64,000 bases of DNA from CAYMYN01 sp964394665 (lineage in GTDB: Bacteria; Planctomycetota; UBA1135; GCA-002686595), in contig CAYMYN010000024.1 of NCBI GenBank assembly GCA_964394665.1, positions 3,158 to 67,157 of the forward strand. The letters run 5' to 3'. The notes under the pieces were generated by a model, which saw only the letters and a program-made list of their open reading frames with translations, had not been told where the DNA came from and searched no databases. A program made the position numbers and the translations under genes. Of the stretch, positions 46,342-55,407 are shown one piece after another (the stretch's first letter is position 1; each line of letters opens with the position of its first letter).

Positions 46342-47628
46342 TCAGGAGGGCTGCACGACGCGCGCGTTCTCGCGCAACATGCGGCGCACCTTGCGCTCGA
46401 GGAGTTCGAGCCCGACCTGCTCGACGAGGCGGTTCTTGGCGTAGTAGTCCCGGACCTCCTCGAAGCTCGCCTGGTTGCGCGCGGCGATGCCGCGCAGCTC
46501 CTCCTGGAGGTCCTGCTGGGTCACGCGGATGCCCTCCTTCTCGGCCAGGGCGTGCACCAGGAAGAAGGCCCGCACGCCGAGCTCCGTCTGGCGTTGCATC
46601 TCGGGACGCTGGGCCTCGAGCTCCTGCTCGATCTGGGCCTCCTCGGCGCCCTGTTCGGTGAGCTGTTGGCGCAGGCCCTGCTCGCGGCCCTGGACCTGGC
46701 GCTCGACCATGCGCGCCGGCAGCTCGAAGTCGTGGGCCTTGAGCAGGCCCTCGATCAGCAGGGTCTCGATGCGGCCCTCCTCGCGCTGCTGCTTGGCCTC
46801 GCCGATCTTGCGCCGCGCGAAGGCCTCGAGCGCTTCCTGGCTGTCGACCTCGACCAGCGCCCAGAGCTCTTCGTCGGTGGGCGGCACGACGCGGTAGGCC
46901 TCGTCGACCTCGAGGCGGCAGACGGCCTCCTGACCGCGCAGCTCCTCGCGCTCGAACTCCGCGGGGATGCGGACGGCGAGCTCGTGCACGTCCCCCGGTC
47001 GGGCGCCGATCATGGCCTTGCGGAACGCGTCCGGGTCGAGGTCGGTCGGCGGCTGGGTGGGGGAGAACCGCAGGCCCTCGCGCTCGAGCAGCACCTCGCC
47101 GTCCTTCTCCCAGCGCACCTTGCACAGGGTCACCCCGTCCTCGGGGCAACCCTCCTCACCGGCCGGCTCGAGCCGCGAACGTTGGCGCCGCAGGTCGGCC
47201 AGGGCGGCCTCGACCTCCTGGTCGAGCACGGGCTCGAGCTCGCTCTCGACCTCCAGACCCTTGTACTCACCCAGGGTGATCTCGGGCCGCAGGGAGACGT
47301 GGAAGCTCGACTGCACGAACTGCCCCTCCTCGACCTTCACCTCGTCCACGACGACCTGCTGCTGGCCGACGGGCTTGAGGTCGTTCTCCCGGATGGCGCG
47401 CTGGAAGGCCTCGCCCAGGAAGTGCTCCAGGCTCTCGTTGCGCGCCTGCTCGCCGAACTGCCGCTCGAGCACCGCCAGGGGCACCTTCCCGGCCCGGAAG
47501 CCCTTCATGCGGACGTTGCTGCTGTTCTTGCGCAGGGTGCGCTCGACCTGCCGCTGGAACTCCTCCCAGGGCACGGTCACGGCCACGGTGGCCTCGCACG
47601 ATCCACTCTGCTCGACGGTGACTTCCAC
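46342..47628 (-). CDS. tig: trigger factor
   Basis: A ribosome-bound chaperone and prolyl isomerase. The N-terminal ribosome-binding domain has the signature-like MKGFRAGKVPLAVLERQFG (normally GFRxGKxP). An FKBP-like middle (about residues 150-250) is divergent, and the C-terminal helical cradle is rich in Gln/Glu. I chose GTG 47628 because VEVTVEQSG lines up with the E. coli start MQVSVETTQG and a GGAAG lies 8-12 nt upstream; a TTG four codons earlier is an alternative. 428 residues is normal. It heads tig-clpP-clpX. Confidence 0.94.
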   Translation of the reverse strand: MEVTVEQSGSCEATVAVTVPWEEFQRQVERTLRKNSSNVRMKGFRAGKVPLAVLERQFGEQARNESLEHFLGEAFQRAIRENDLKPVGQQQVVVDEVKVEEGQFVQSSFHVSLRPEITLGEYKGLEVESELEPVLDQEVEAALADLRRQRSRLEPAGEEGCPEDGVTLCKVRWEKDGEVLLEREGLRFSPTQPPTDLDPDAFRKAMIGARPGDVHELAVRIPAEFEREELRGQEAVCRLEVDEAYRVVPPTDEELWALVEVDSQEALEAFARRKIGEAKQQREEGRIETLLIEGLLKAHDFELPARMVERQVQGREQGLRQQLTEQGAEEAQIEQELEAQRPEMQRQTELGVRAFFLVHALAEKEGIRVTQQDLQEELRGIAARNQASFEEVRDYYAKNRLVEQVGLELLERKVRRMLRENARVVQPS

Positions 47629-47748
47629 GGGGGCTTCCAACGGGCTCGGGCTGATCTGTTCGGGGGCTCGGAACGGGGGTGGCGCGCCGGCGGGAGGGGA
47701 GCGGGCCTCGCGGGCCGCGGAACCCCTCCGGGGTGGCGCGAGCGGGGG

Positions 47749-47777
47749 AATGTAGCGGTCCCGGGCGCCCGACAGAA
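47749..47777 (-). promoter_or_regulatory. candidate tig promoter
   Basis: On the minus strand TTCTGT and TACATT are 17 bp apart, about 120 nt before the tig start. The -35 is a weak match and the -10 moderate; position and spacing are suitable. Confidence 0.4.
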
Positions 47778-47924
47778 GGGAGGGTCCCAGAGTGGGAGAG
47801 GCCGTCCCCGACGGGCTGGGGATCGATCGGCCGGGCGGACCCCGCGACCGGAGCGGATCCCCGGACCACGCGCGGTCTCGTCCGGCCCGGCGGCGGGTTC
47901 CTGGGGTCCCGCACCGCCGCGGGT

Positions 47925-47930
47925 TATCCT
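47925..47930 (+). promoter_or_regulatory. TATCCT -10-like element upstream of the GNAT gene
   Basis: Reads GGGTTATCCTCGCGCC, 21 nt before the ATG. It is the same hexamer as at other transcript starts here. Confidence 0.4.
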
Positions 47931-47951
47931 CGCGCCTTCGAGCGTGCCGCC

Positions 47952-48422
47952 ATGCAAGTCCAACTGCGCCAGATCCAGGATCCCGACGACGCCAGCGCCC
48001 TGGCCCCCCGCATCGACCGTTGCGCGGCCGAGGCCATGGCGGAGTACCGCGACGACCCCCTGCCCCCGGGCACCGGCCTGCGTTTCGTGCGCACCGGACT
48101 GCAGGCGCCCGAGTCGGTCCTGCTGGTGGCGGAGTCGGCCCCCGGCGAGGCGGACCTCGGCCTGTGCGTGGTCGGGCCCTTCGAGGACCCGCTCACCGGC
48201 GAGCGCGTGCCGATGGTGCTCGTGCTGTGGGTCGACCCCAAGGTGCGTCGGCGTGGGCTGGCCAAGGAACTCGTCGGCGAGGCCCGCGCGATCCTGCGCG
48301 AACGCGGCCTGCGCCGGCTCGCCGCGCGCGCCGCGCACAACGACGACGCCCTGATCTCGATGGGCGAGCGCTCGGGCTTCACGCGCCAGTGGGAGCTGAT
48401 GCTGCGCGAAGAGGGGCGCTAG
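47952..48422 (+). CDS. GNAT-family N-acetyltransferase
   Basis: A 156-residue acetyltransferase. The central beta strand and acetyl-CoA pyrophosphate loop are visible as VLVLWVDPKVRRRGLAKELVGEARAILRERG (the R-x-x-G-x-A motif), followed by LAARAAHNDDALISMGERSGF, typical of motif A/B of GNAT enzymes. The substrate (amine, peptide or antibiotic) cannot be told. The ATG was chosen because the frame upstream is low-complexity. Its last 4 bp overlap the end of the convergent kinase-like gene. Confidence 0.85.
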   Translation: MQVQLRQIQDPDDASALAPRIDRCAAEAMAEYRDDPLPPGTGLRFVRTGLQAPESVLLVAESAPGEADLGLCVVGPFEDPLTGERVPMVLVLWVDPKVRRRGLAKELVGEARAILRERGLRRLAARAAHNDDALISMGERSGFTRQWELMLREEGR

Positions 48423-50095
48423 GAACGCCCGGCCCCGATGCGCAGCTCGGCCAGGCGGGCCGCGGCGCGCTCGAGGGGCGTGTCGGAGCGGTACTCGAAG
48501 CGTTCGTCGTCCCCGAACTCGTCCGGGGGCTCGAAGCGCGCGCGCATCGCCTCGCGCACGCCGGCGTCGGCGTCCGAGACTTCGTTCGGGTCGGCCGCGC
48601 GGGCGGCGAAGCGTTCGTCGAGGATCTCCTCGGGGGCGCTGACCAGGGCCAACACGAAGGGCACGCCGAGCTCGCGCGCCAACTCCCGGAACGGCGCCCG
48701 GCGGGCGCGGGAGGGGGAGGCGGCGTCGATCACGACGGACCGACCCGAGAGCAGGTCGGAGCGTGCCGCGTCGCGTAGGGCGCCGTAGGTGCGGTCGCTG
48801 ACATCGGCGCCGTACAGCCCGCTGAAGGGACCGTCGGCCGAGCGCGCGCGGGCCGTCGCGGGCAGGTTCGCCAGGCGCTTGCGCGTCTCGTCGCTGGCGT
48901 GCAGCGCCGCGCCCAGGGAACGCGCCAAGTACCGCGCCAGGGTGCTCTTGCCGCTCGCCGGCAGGCCCGCGGTCAGGATCAGCGCCGGCGGAAGGTGGTA
49001 GCTCGCGGCCAGGAGGAAGTGTTCCGACGCCAGGGCGCGTTCCCGCTCGCGCGTCGGGCTCCCCACGGGCGCCTGGGCGGCGCGCAGCGAGCCGACCTTG
49101 CCCCGCACCCAGGCGCGGTAGGTCTTGTAGAAGGGCAGCAGGAGGGGGAGCTCGCCGTCCCCCGCGCGCTCGGCGTAGAGCCGGGCGAGGTAACCCGCGA
49201 AGGCCCGGTAGCCGCGCCGGTCGAGGTCCATGGCGAGGAAAGCGAGATCCGCCGCCACGTCCCCGCAGCGCAGGCGCGCGGCGAACTCGACGCGATCGAA
49301 GATCGTCACGCGCCGCCCCCCGGCCGCGCGCGGGTCGGGTTCGAGGCAGATGTTCGAGGCGTGCAGGTCGCCGTGCCCCTCGCGCACGCGGCCCTGCGCC
49401 ACGCGGCGTTCGAACGATGCGGCGTGGGAATCGAGGAACGTGGTCTGGGCCGCGGCCAGGAACTCGAACAGGCGTGGGGAGAGGGTCGTCAGGCCGCCGC
49501 GCCCGGGCTCGGGCTCGCCGACGAAGGGCCGGGTCTGCTCGACGTTCTCGAGCACGTTGCGCCGCACGGCCGCGGGCGTGCCGTGCTCGTCGACGCCGGG
49601 GCCGCTGCGCGCGGCGGCGTGGAAGCGCGCCAGGCGCTCGGCGAGCAGCTCGAGCAGCGCGTTGTCGAGCTCGCCGCGCTCGAGCAACGCGTCGAGCATG
49701 TGCGCGGCGGGCAGGCGCCGCATGGCGAGCGCCCACTCGAGCGCGACCTCCCCCGGCGCGAGGTCCGGCGGGTCGACGACGGGGCGCCCGGCGCGGACCA
49801 CGATCGGCACCACGCCCAGGTGGACCCCGGGGGCCAGCTCGGCGTTGAGGCGCAGCTCCTCCGCGCACAGCGTGCGGCGCGTCTCCAGCTCGCGCGCGTC
49901 GAGGAACCCCAGGTCGAGGGCCTTCTTGACCTTGTAGACGCGCTCCCCGACCAGGAAGACCCACGAGACGTGCGTCTCGACGAGCTCCACCCGCGCGCCG
50001 CCGCTCCGCGGGAAGGCCCCCGGCTCGAGCAGTCGGAGGGCGAGGTCGGGCGGCTGGTCCGGCGTCCGCCGCGGATCGGGATCGGAGGGCCCCAT
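48419..50095 (-). CDS. fused APH-like kinase and P-loop ATPase protein
   Basis: A 558-residue protein of the COG2187+COG0645 type. The N-terminal half (to about residue 340) is an aminoglycoside-phosphotransferase/kinase-like fold with THVSWVFLVGERVYKVKKALDLGFLD, the catalytic HGDLHASNICLEPD and metal-binding IFDRVEF. The C-terminal half is a P-loop kinase-like domain with TAGLPASGKSTLARYLA and SVVIDAASPSRARRAPFREL. Both nucleotide-binding sites look intact; the biological substrate of this family is unknown. The ATG follows TACGAT by 9 nt without a ribosome-binding site. Confidence 0.86.
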   Translation of the reverse strand: MGPSDPDPRRTPDQPPDLALRLLEPGAFPRSGGARVELVETHVSWVFLVGERVYKVKKALDLGFLDARELETRRTLCAEELRLNAELAPGVHLGVVPIVVRAGRPVVDPPDLAPGEVALEWALAMRRLPAAHMLDALLERGELDNALLELLAERLARFHAAARSGPGVDEHGTPAAVRRNVLENVEQTRPFVGEPEPGRGGLTTLSPRLFEFLAAAQTTFLDSHAASFERRVAQGRVREGHGDLHASNICLEPDPRAAGGRRVTIFDRVEFAARLRCGDVAADLAFLAMDLDRRGYRAFAGYLARLYAERAGDGELPLLLPFYKTYRAWVRGKVGSLRAAQAPVGSPTRERERALASEHFLLAASYHLPPALILTAGLPASGKSTLARYLARSLGAALHASDETRKRLANLPATARARSADGPFSGLYGADVSDRTYGALRDAARSDLLSGRSVVIDAASPSRARRAPFRELARELGVPFVLALVSAPEEILDERFAARAADPNEVSDADAGVREAMRARFEPPDEFGDDERFEYRSDTPLERAAARLAELRIGAGRS

Positions 50096-50104
50096 GGGGC
50101 GACC

Positions 50105-50110
50105 ATCGTA
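50105..50110 (-). promoter_or_regulatory. TACGAT -10-like element, 9 nt before the APH-like gene ATG
   Basis: Reads GGCTACGATGGTCGCCCC then ATG on the minus strand, with no Shine-Dalgarno sequence between. It belongs to the leaderless-like set. Confidence 0.45.
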
Positions 50111-50135
50111 GCCAGCCCGCCCGCCCCGCGAGCCC

Positions 50136-50713
50136 TCAGCGGCCCCACACGAGCTCGAACAGGCGGCGTACCGAGTCGTCCGTCTCGACCGAGGCGAGCT
50201 CGTCGGGGCGGAACCAGCGCAGCTCGAGCGACTCGTCGGAGAGCACCTCGCGCGCGTCCTCGAGCGCGCGCACCACGAAGCGCGTGTCGAGGTGTAGGTG
50301 CTCGGGTTCACCGGGCCGCGCGGGGATGGGGTGGATGTCGAGGTCGATCGGCCGGGGGTCGATCGCCAGGGCCTGGATGCCCGGCTCCTCGCGGGCCTCG
50401 CGCAGGGCGACCCCCGGCAGGTTGGCGTCGCCGTCGCAGTGCCCGCCGAGCTGCAGCCAGCGGCGCAGCTTCCTGTGGAAGGTGAGCAGCGCCCGCTCGC
50501 CCCGGTGGTCGAGCAATAGGCAGGACGCGGTCAGGTGCCCGGGCAGGCACGTCCGTCGGTGGGCGTCGGCGGGGTGCTCCTCGAGGAAGGCCAAGATGCG
50601 CTCGCGTTCGCGGGCCTGGTGGGCGTCGCGCGGCGCGTGGTCCAGGAGGATGCGCCGCGCGACGTCGAGGTCCTCGAGCACGGGGAAGGGCCCCGTTTCG
50701 AAGCGCGGCGCGC

Positions 50714-50717
<4 letters not shown>
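50136..50717 (-). CDS. NUDIX hydrolase
   Basis: A 193-residue nucleoside-diphosphate-linked hydrolase. The NUDIX box region is GGHCDGDANLPGVALREAREEPGI: the REAREEPG metal-binding core is intact while the first glutamate of the consensus GX5E is Ala. The N-terminal 60 residues are helical. The substrate is not readable. The GTG start lies in a GTGA overlap with the stop of the ABC-F gene, so it is translated with it. Confidence 0.88.
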
Positions 50718-52378
<1,661 letters not shown>

Positions 52379-52389
52379 GGCGGGGAAAC

Positions 52390-52395
52390 AGGATA
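52390..52395 (-). promoter_or_regulatory. TATCCT -10-like element, 11 nt before the ettA ATG
   Basis: Reads CCGCTATCCTGTTTCC on the minus strand. No Shine-Dalgarno sequence follows before the ATG. Confidence 0.45.
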
Positions 52396-52560
52396 GCGGC
52401 GGTTTCGCCGCCCGCCAGGGGGCGCTGGGGGCCGCGGGCGGGGGCCGGCCGAGGTTGCGCCTCGCCCGGGGCGATTCCGGCCGCTAGCCTGGTCGCCCCC
52501 TTCGTCGCGCGACGCGCGGCGCTCCCGGACGCCTTGTCACCGACCCACACCGCTAGCGCC

Positions 52561-54081
52561 ATGGATTTCCTCAAGGAACTGGGCATCGCCGACGTGAACC
52601 ACGGTGCCTACGACGGCACTTGGATCGAAACCTCTGGGAAGCTCCTCGAGAGCCGCAACCCGGCCACGGGCGAGGTCATCGCGCGGGTGCGCCAGGCGAC
52701 CGCCGCCGACTACGAGCGCACGGTCGCCGCGGCCCAGGCCGCCTTCCTGCGCTGGCGGAACGTGCCGGCTCCCCGGCGCGGCGAGGTCGTGCGCCGCATG
52801 GGCGACGCGATCCGCGCCCACAAGGATGCCCTGGGGCGCCTGATCACCCTCGAGATGGGCAAGATCCTCCAGGAAGGCCAGGGCGAGGTGCAGGAGATCA
52901 TCGACATGGCCGACTTCGCCGTCGGCCAGTCGCGCATGCTGTACGGCCTCTCGATGCACTCCGAGCGCCCCGGGCACGCGATGCGCGAGCAGTGGCACCC
53001 CCTGGGCGTGGTGGGCGTCGTCACGGCCTTCAACTTCCCGATGGCGGTCTGGGGCTGGAACACGCTCCTGGGCCTCGTGTGCGGCGACGCCCAGGTCTGG
53101 AAGCCGGCCAGCTCGACCCCGCTGTGCGCCATCGGCCTCACGAACGTCGTGCGCCCGGTGCTCGAGGCGGAGGGTTTCGGCGCCCTGGCCTCGCTCGTCA
53201 TCGGCCCGGGCCGTGAGGTCGGCCAGCGCCTGCTCGAGGACCCGCGCGTGCCCCTGGTCTCGTTCACGGGCTCGACCGCGATCGGCAAGGACGTGGCGCG
53301 CACAGTCGGTGGACGCCTGGGGCGCACGATCCTCGAGCTCGGCGGCAACAACGCCGTGGTCGTGCTGGCCGACGCGGACCTCGACCTGGCCCTGCCGGCG
53401 ATCCTGTTCGGCTCGGTGGGCACCGCCGGCCAACGCTGCACCTCGACCCGCCGGGTGTTGGTGGAGGAGCGCGTCGCCGACGAGGTCGAGCGGCGCCTGG
53501 CGGCGGCCTACGAGGGCATCCGCATCGGCGATCCGCTCGACCCTGCGACGCTCTGCGGCCCGCTCGTCGAGCCGGGCGCGGTCGACCAGATGCTCTCGGC
53601 CCTGGCGCGGGCCAAGGAAGAGGGCGGGACCGTCGTGCGCGGCGGCGAGAAACTCATCCTCCCGGGCAAGTTGGCCGGCGGCAACTTCGTCTCGCCGGCC
53701 ATCGTGCGGGCGAAGAACTCGTACTCGATCGTGCAGGAGGAGACCTTCGCGCCGATCCTCTACCTGATCCGCGTGAAGGACCTCGACGACGCCATCGCCC
53801 AGCACAACGACGTGCCCCAGGGCCTCTCCTCGTCGATCTTCACCCTGAACGTGCGCAGCGCCGAGCGGTTCCTCTCGGCGGCCGGCTCGGACTGCGGGAT
53901 CGCGAACGTGAACATCGGCACCTCGGGGGCCGAGATCGGGGGCGCCTTCGGCGGCGAGAAGGAGACCGGCGGCGGCCGCGAAGCGGGCTCCGACGCGTGG
54001 AAGATCTACATGCGCCGCCAGACGAACACCGTCAACTACTCGACCGAGCTGCCCCTGGCCCAGGGCATCCAGTTCGGCTGA
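52561..54081 (+). CDS. ALDH7-type aldehyde dehydrogenase (2-aminoadipate semialdehyde)
   Basis: A 506-residue NAD(P)-dependent aldehyde dehydrogenase of the antiquitin/AASADH subgroup. It has VVTAFNFPMAVWGWN, the glycine motif FTGSTAIGKDVA, the general-base glutamate in TILELGGNN, catalytic Cys293 in GTAGQRCTSTRR and the C-terminal subgroup sequence IGGAFGGEKETGGGREAGSDAWK. The likely reaction is oxidation of 2-aminoadipate 6-semialdehyde (or piperideine-6-carboxylate) to 2-aminoadipate, the step after lysine 6-aminotransferase. A TTG nine codons upstream is an alternative start; a TAGCCT hexamer lies at 52485-52490. Confidence 0.9.
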   Translation: MDFLKELGIADVNHGAYDGTWIETSGKLLESRNPATGEVIARVRQATAADYERTVAAAQAAFLRWRNVPAPRRGEVVRRMGDAIRAHKDALGRLITLEMGKILQEGQGEVQEIIDMADFAVGQSRMLYGLSMHSERPGHAMREQWHPLGVVGVVTAFNFPMAVWGWNTLLGLVCGDAQVWKPASSTPLCAIGLTNVVRPVLEAEGFGALASLVIGPGREVGQRLLEDPRVPLVSFTGSTAIGKDVARTVGGRLGRTILELGGNNAVVVLADADLDLALPAILFGSVGTAGQRCTSTRRVLVEERVADEVERRLAAAYEGIRIGDPLDPATLCGPLVEPGAVDQMLSALARAKEEGGTVVRGGEKLILPGKLAGGNFVSPAIVRAKNSYSIVQEETFAPILYLIRVKDLDDAIAQHNDVPQGLSSSIFTLNVRSAERFLSAAGSDCGIANVNIGTSGAEIGGAFGGEKETGGGREAGSDAWKIYMRRQTNTVNYSTELPLAQGIQFG

Positions 54082-54088
54082 CGCACCG

Positions 54089-55351
54089 TCAGGGGGCGGT
54101 GTGGGCTCGGGCGCGCTCCGCGCGGCCGCGCTCGAGCAGCGTCCCCAGGGCGAGCGCGGCCGGGATCACGTAGAAGGTCGCCACGCTCTGGCGGAAACGC
54201 ACGTTGCCGTAGAAGACCAGCGCGGTCGCGACCGTGGCCACCAGGGGTAGCACCAGGATCCAGGCCAGGACGCGGTCGCGGCGCCAACACAGCACCCAGC
54301 CGACCAACGCGAAGGGCGCCGTCACGATCCACGAGAGCGCGAAGGCCCAGTCGACGAGTGGGTTGGCGGGGTAGGCGAAGGCGGCGAACAGCCGCCGCAG
54401 CTTCCAGTAGGCCAGGCGCGGCAGCTCCTCCGGGTGCGCGCGCACGAACTCGAGTCCGTACTGCCAGGAGAGGCGATCCTGCTCGAACTCGTCGCCCGTC
54501 AGGGGTTGCTCGGGGCTCACCAGGCGCGTGACCTCGATCCAGCTCCCGATGCGGTGCGGGTCGGCGAGGATCCGTTCGTTGTGCGCTCCCCAGAACGTGC
54601 AGCCGCCCACGGTCGAGAGCGTCGGCTTGCCCATCACGGCGGCGTTGCGGCCGACCCACGCCCCCAGCACCAACGCGAAGGCGACGCTCAGCGCCAGGAG
54701 CCGCGGCAGGGCCCGCCGCCGCGCGTCCGCGCCCACGAGTGCGAGCAGCAGCCAGGCAGGCGGCAGCACGAGCAACGCCTGCGGCCGCGTCAGCGCCGCC
54801 AGGCCCAGGGCCAGGCCCGCGCCGAGGGCCAGGGCGAGCGGGGTCTCGGTGCGCCAGGCGCGGTAGGTGAGCAGGCCCGCGAGCGAGAGCCAGAAGAGGA
54901 AGGGCCCCTCCGACAGGAAGTGCATGCCGAAGTAGGCGTGGGCCGGCATGAGCGCCATCCAGAGCCCCGCCAGGAGACCGATCCGGGTTCCGAAGGCCTC
55001 CCGCGCCAGCAGCGCGGCGAGGGCGCAGGTGAGCGCCGAGAGGAAACAGAACCATAGCCGCCCCGCGCGCCAGTCGCGGCCGAAGGCGAGGTAGGCCGGC
55101 AGGAGGGTCAGGGAGGTCCCGGGGGGCCGGAACGCCGTCGGGTGCCCCTGGGCGTCGGCGTAGCCCAGGCCCGCGGCCAGGCTGGCCGCGTATTGCTCGT
55201 AGTCGAGCTGATCGGGCTGGGCGCCGGCGTCGGGCGGCGCGCCCAGCCCCACGAAGCGCACCGTCAGGACCACCCGCAGGGCGAAGGCCAGGGCCAGGAT
55301 CGCGACCAGGGCCAGCAGGAAGCTGCGGGTGGGGGACGGGTTCGCGGCCAT
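54089..55351 (-). CDS. ArnT/GT39-like membrane glycosyltransferase
   Basis: A 420-residue polytopic membrane protein of the GT-C type using lipid-linked sugars. There are about nine or ten hydrophobic helices. The first periplasmic loop has the acidic motif DAGAQPDQLDYEQYA, and LTRPQALLVLPPAWLL and GRNAAVMGKPTLSTVGGCTFW are other family-like segments. It could transfer a sugar from polyprenyl phosphate made by the DPM1-like gene near 27 kb to lipid or protein; this link is inference. The ATG is 10 nt after TAGGCT. It converges on the ALDH7-type gene with a 7-bp gap. Confidence 0.78.
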   Translation of the reverse strand: MAANPSPTRSFLLALVAILALAFALRVVLTVRFVGLGAPPDAGAQPDQLDYEQYAASLAAGLGYADAQGHPTAFRPPGTSLTLLPAYLAFGRDWRAGRLWFCFLSALTCALAALLAREAFGTRIGLLAGLWMALMPAHAYFGMHFLSEGPFLFWLSLAGLLTYRAWRTETPLALALGAGLALGLAALTRPQALLVLPPAWLLLALVGADARRRALPRLLALSVAFALVLGAWVGRNAAVMGKPTLSTVGGCTFWGAHNERILADPHRIGSWIEVTRLVSPEQPLTGDEFEQDRLSWQYGLEFVRAHPEELPRLAYWKLRRLFAAFAYPANPLVDWAFALSWIVTAPFALVGWVLCWRRDRVLAWILVLPLVATVATALVFYGNVRFRQSVATFYVIPAALALGTLLERGRAERARAHTAP

Positions 55352-55361
55352 GTCGGGCCAG

Positions 55362-55367
55362 AGCCTA
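55362..55367 (-). promoter_or_regulatory. TAGGCT -10-like element, 10 nt before the ArnT-like gene ATG
   Basis: Reads CGGTAGGCTCTGGCC on the minus strand; no Shine-Dalgarno sequence in the gap. Confidence 0.4.
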
Positions 55368-55407
55368 CCGTCGTGCCGCGGCCCGGACACGCCCCGAGCG
55401 CGACGCG

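Larger units (their letters stand above)
47629..47951. other. divergent promoter region between tig and the GNAT gene
   Basis: A 323-bp gap between genes reading outward. It contains a minus-strand promoter candidate for tig (47749-47777), a TATCCT hexamer for the GNAT gene (47925-47930) and GC-rich short repeats. No ORF with support was found. Confidence 0.6.

Noticed and set aside
48419..48422. Frameshift between the GNAT and APH-like genes
   Set aside because: The genes are on opposite strands and merely overlap by 4 bp at their stop codons.
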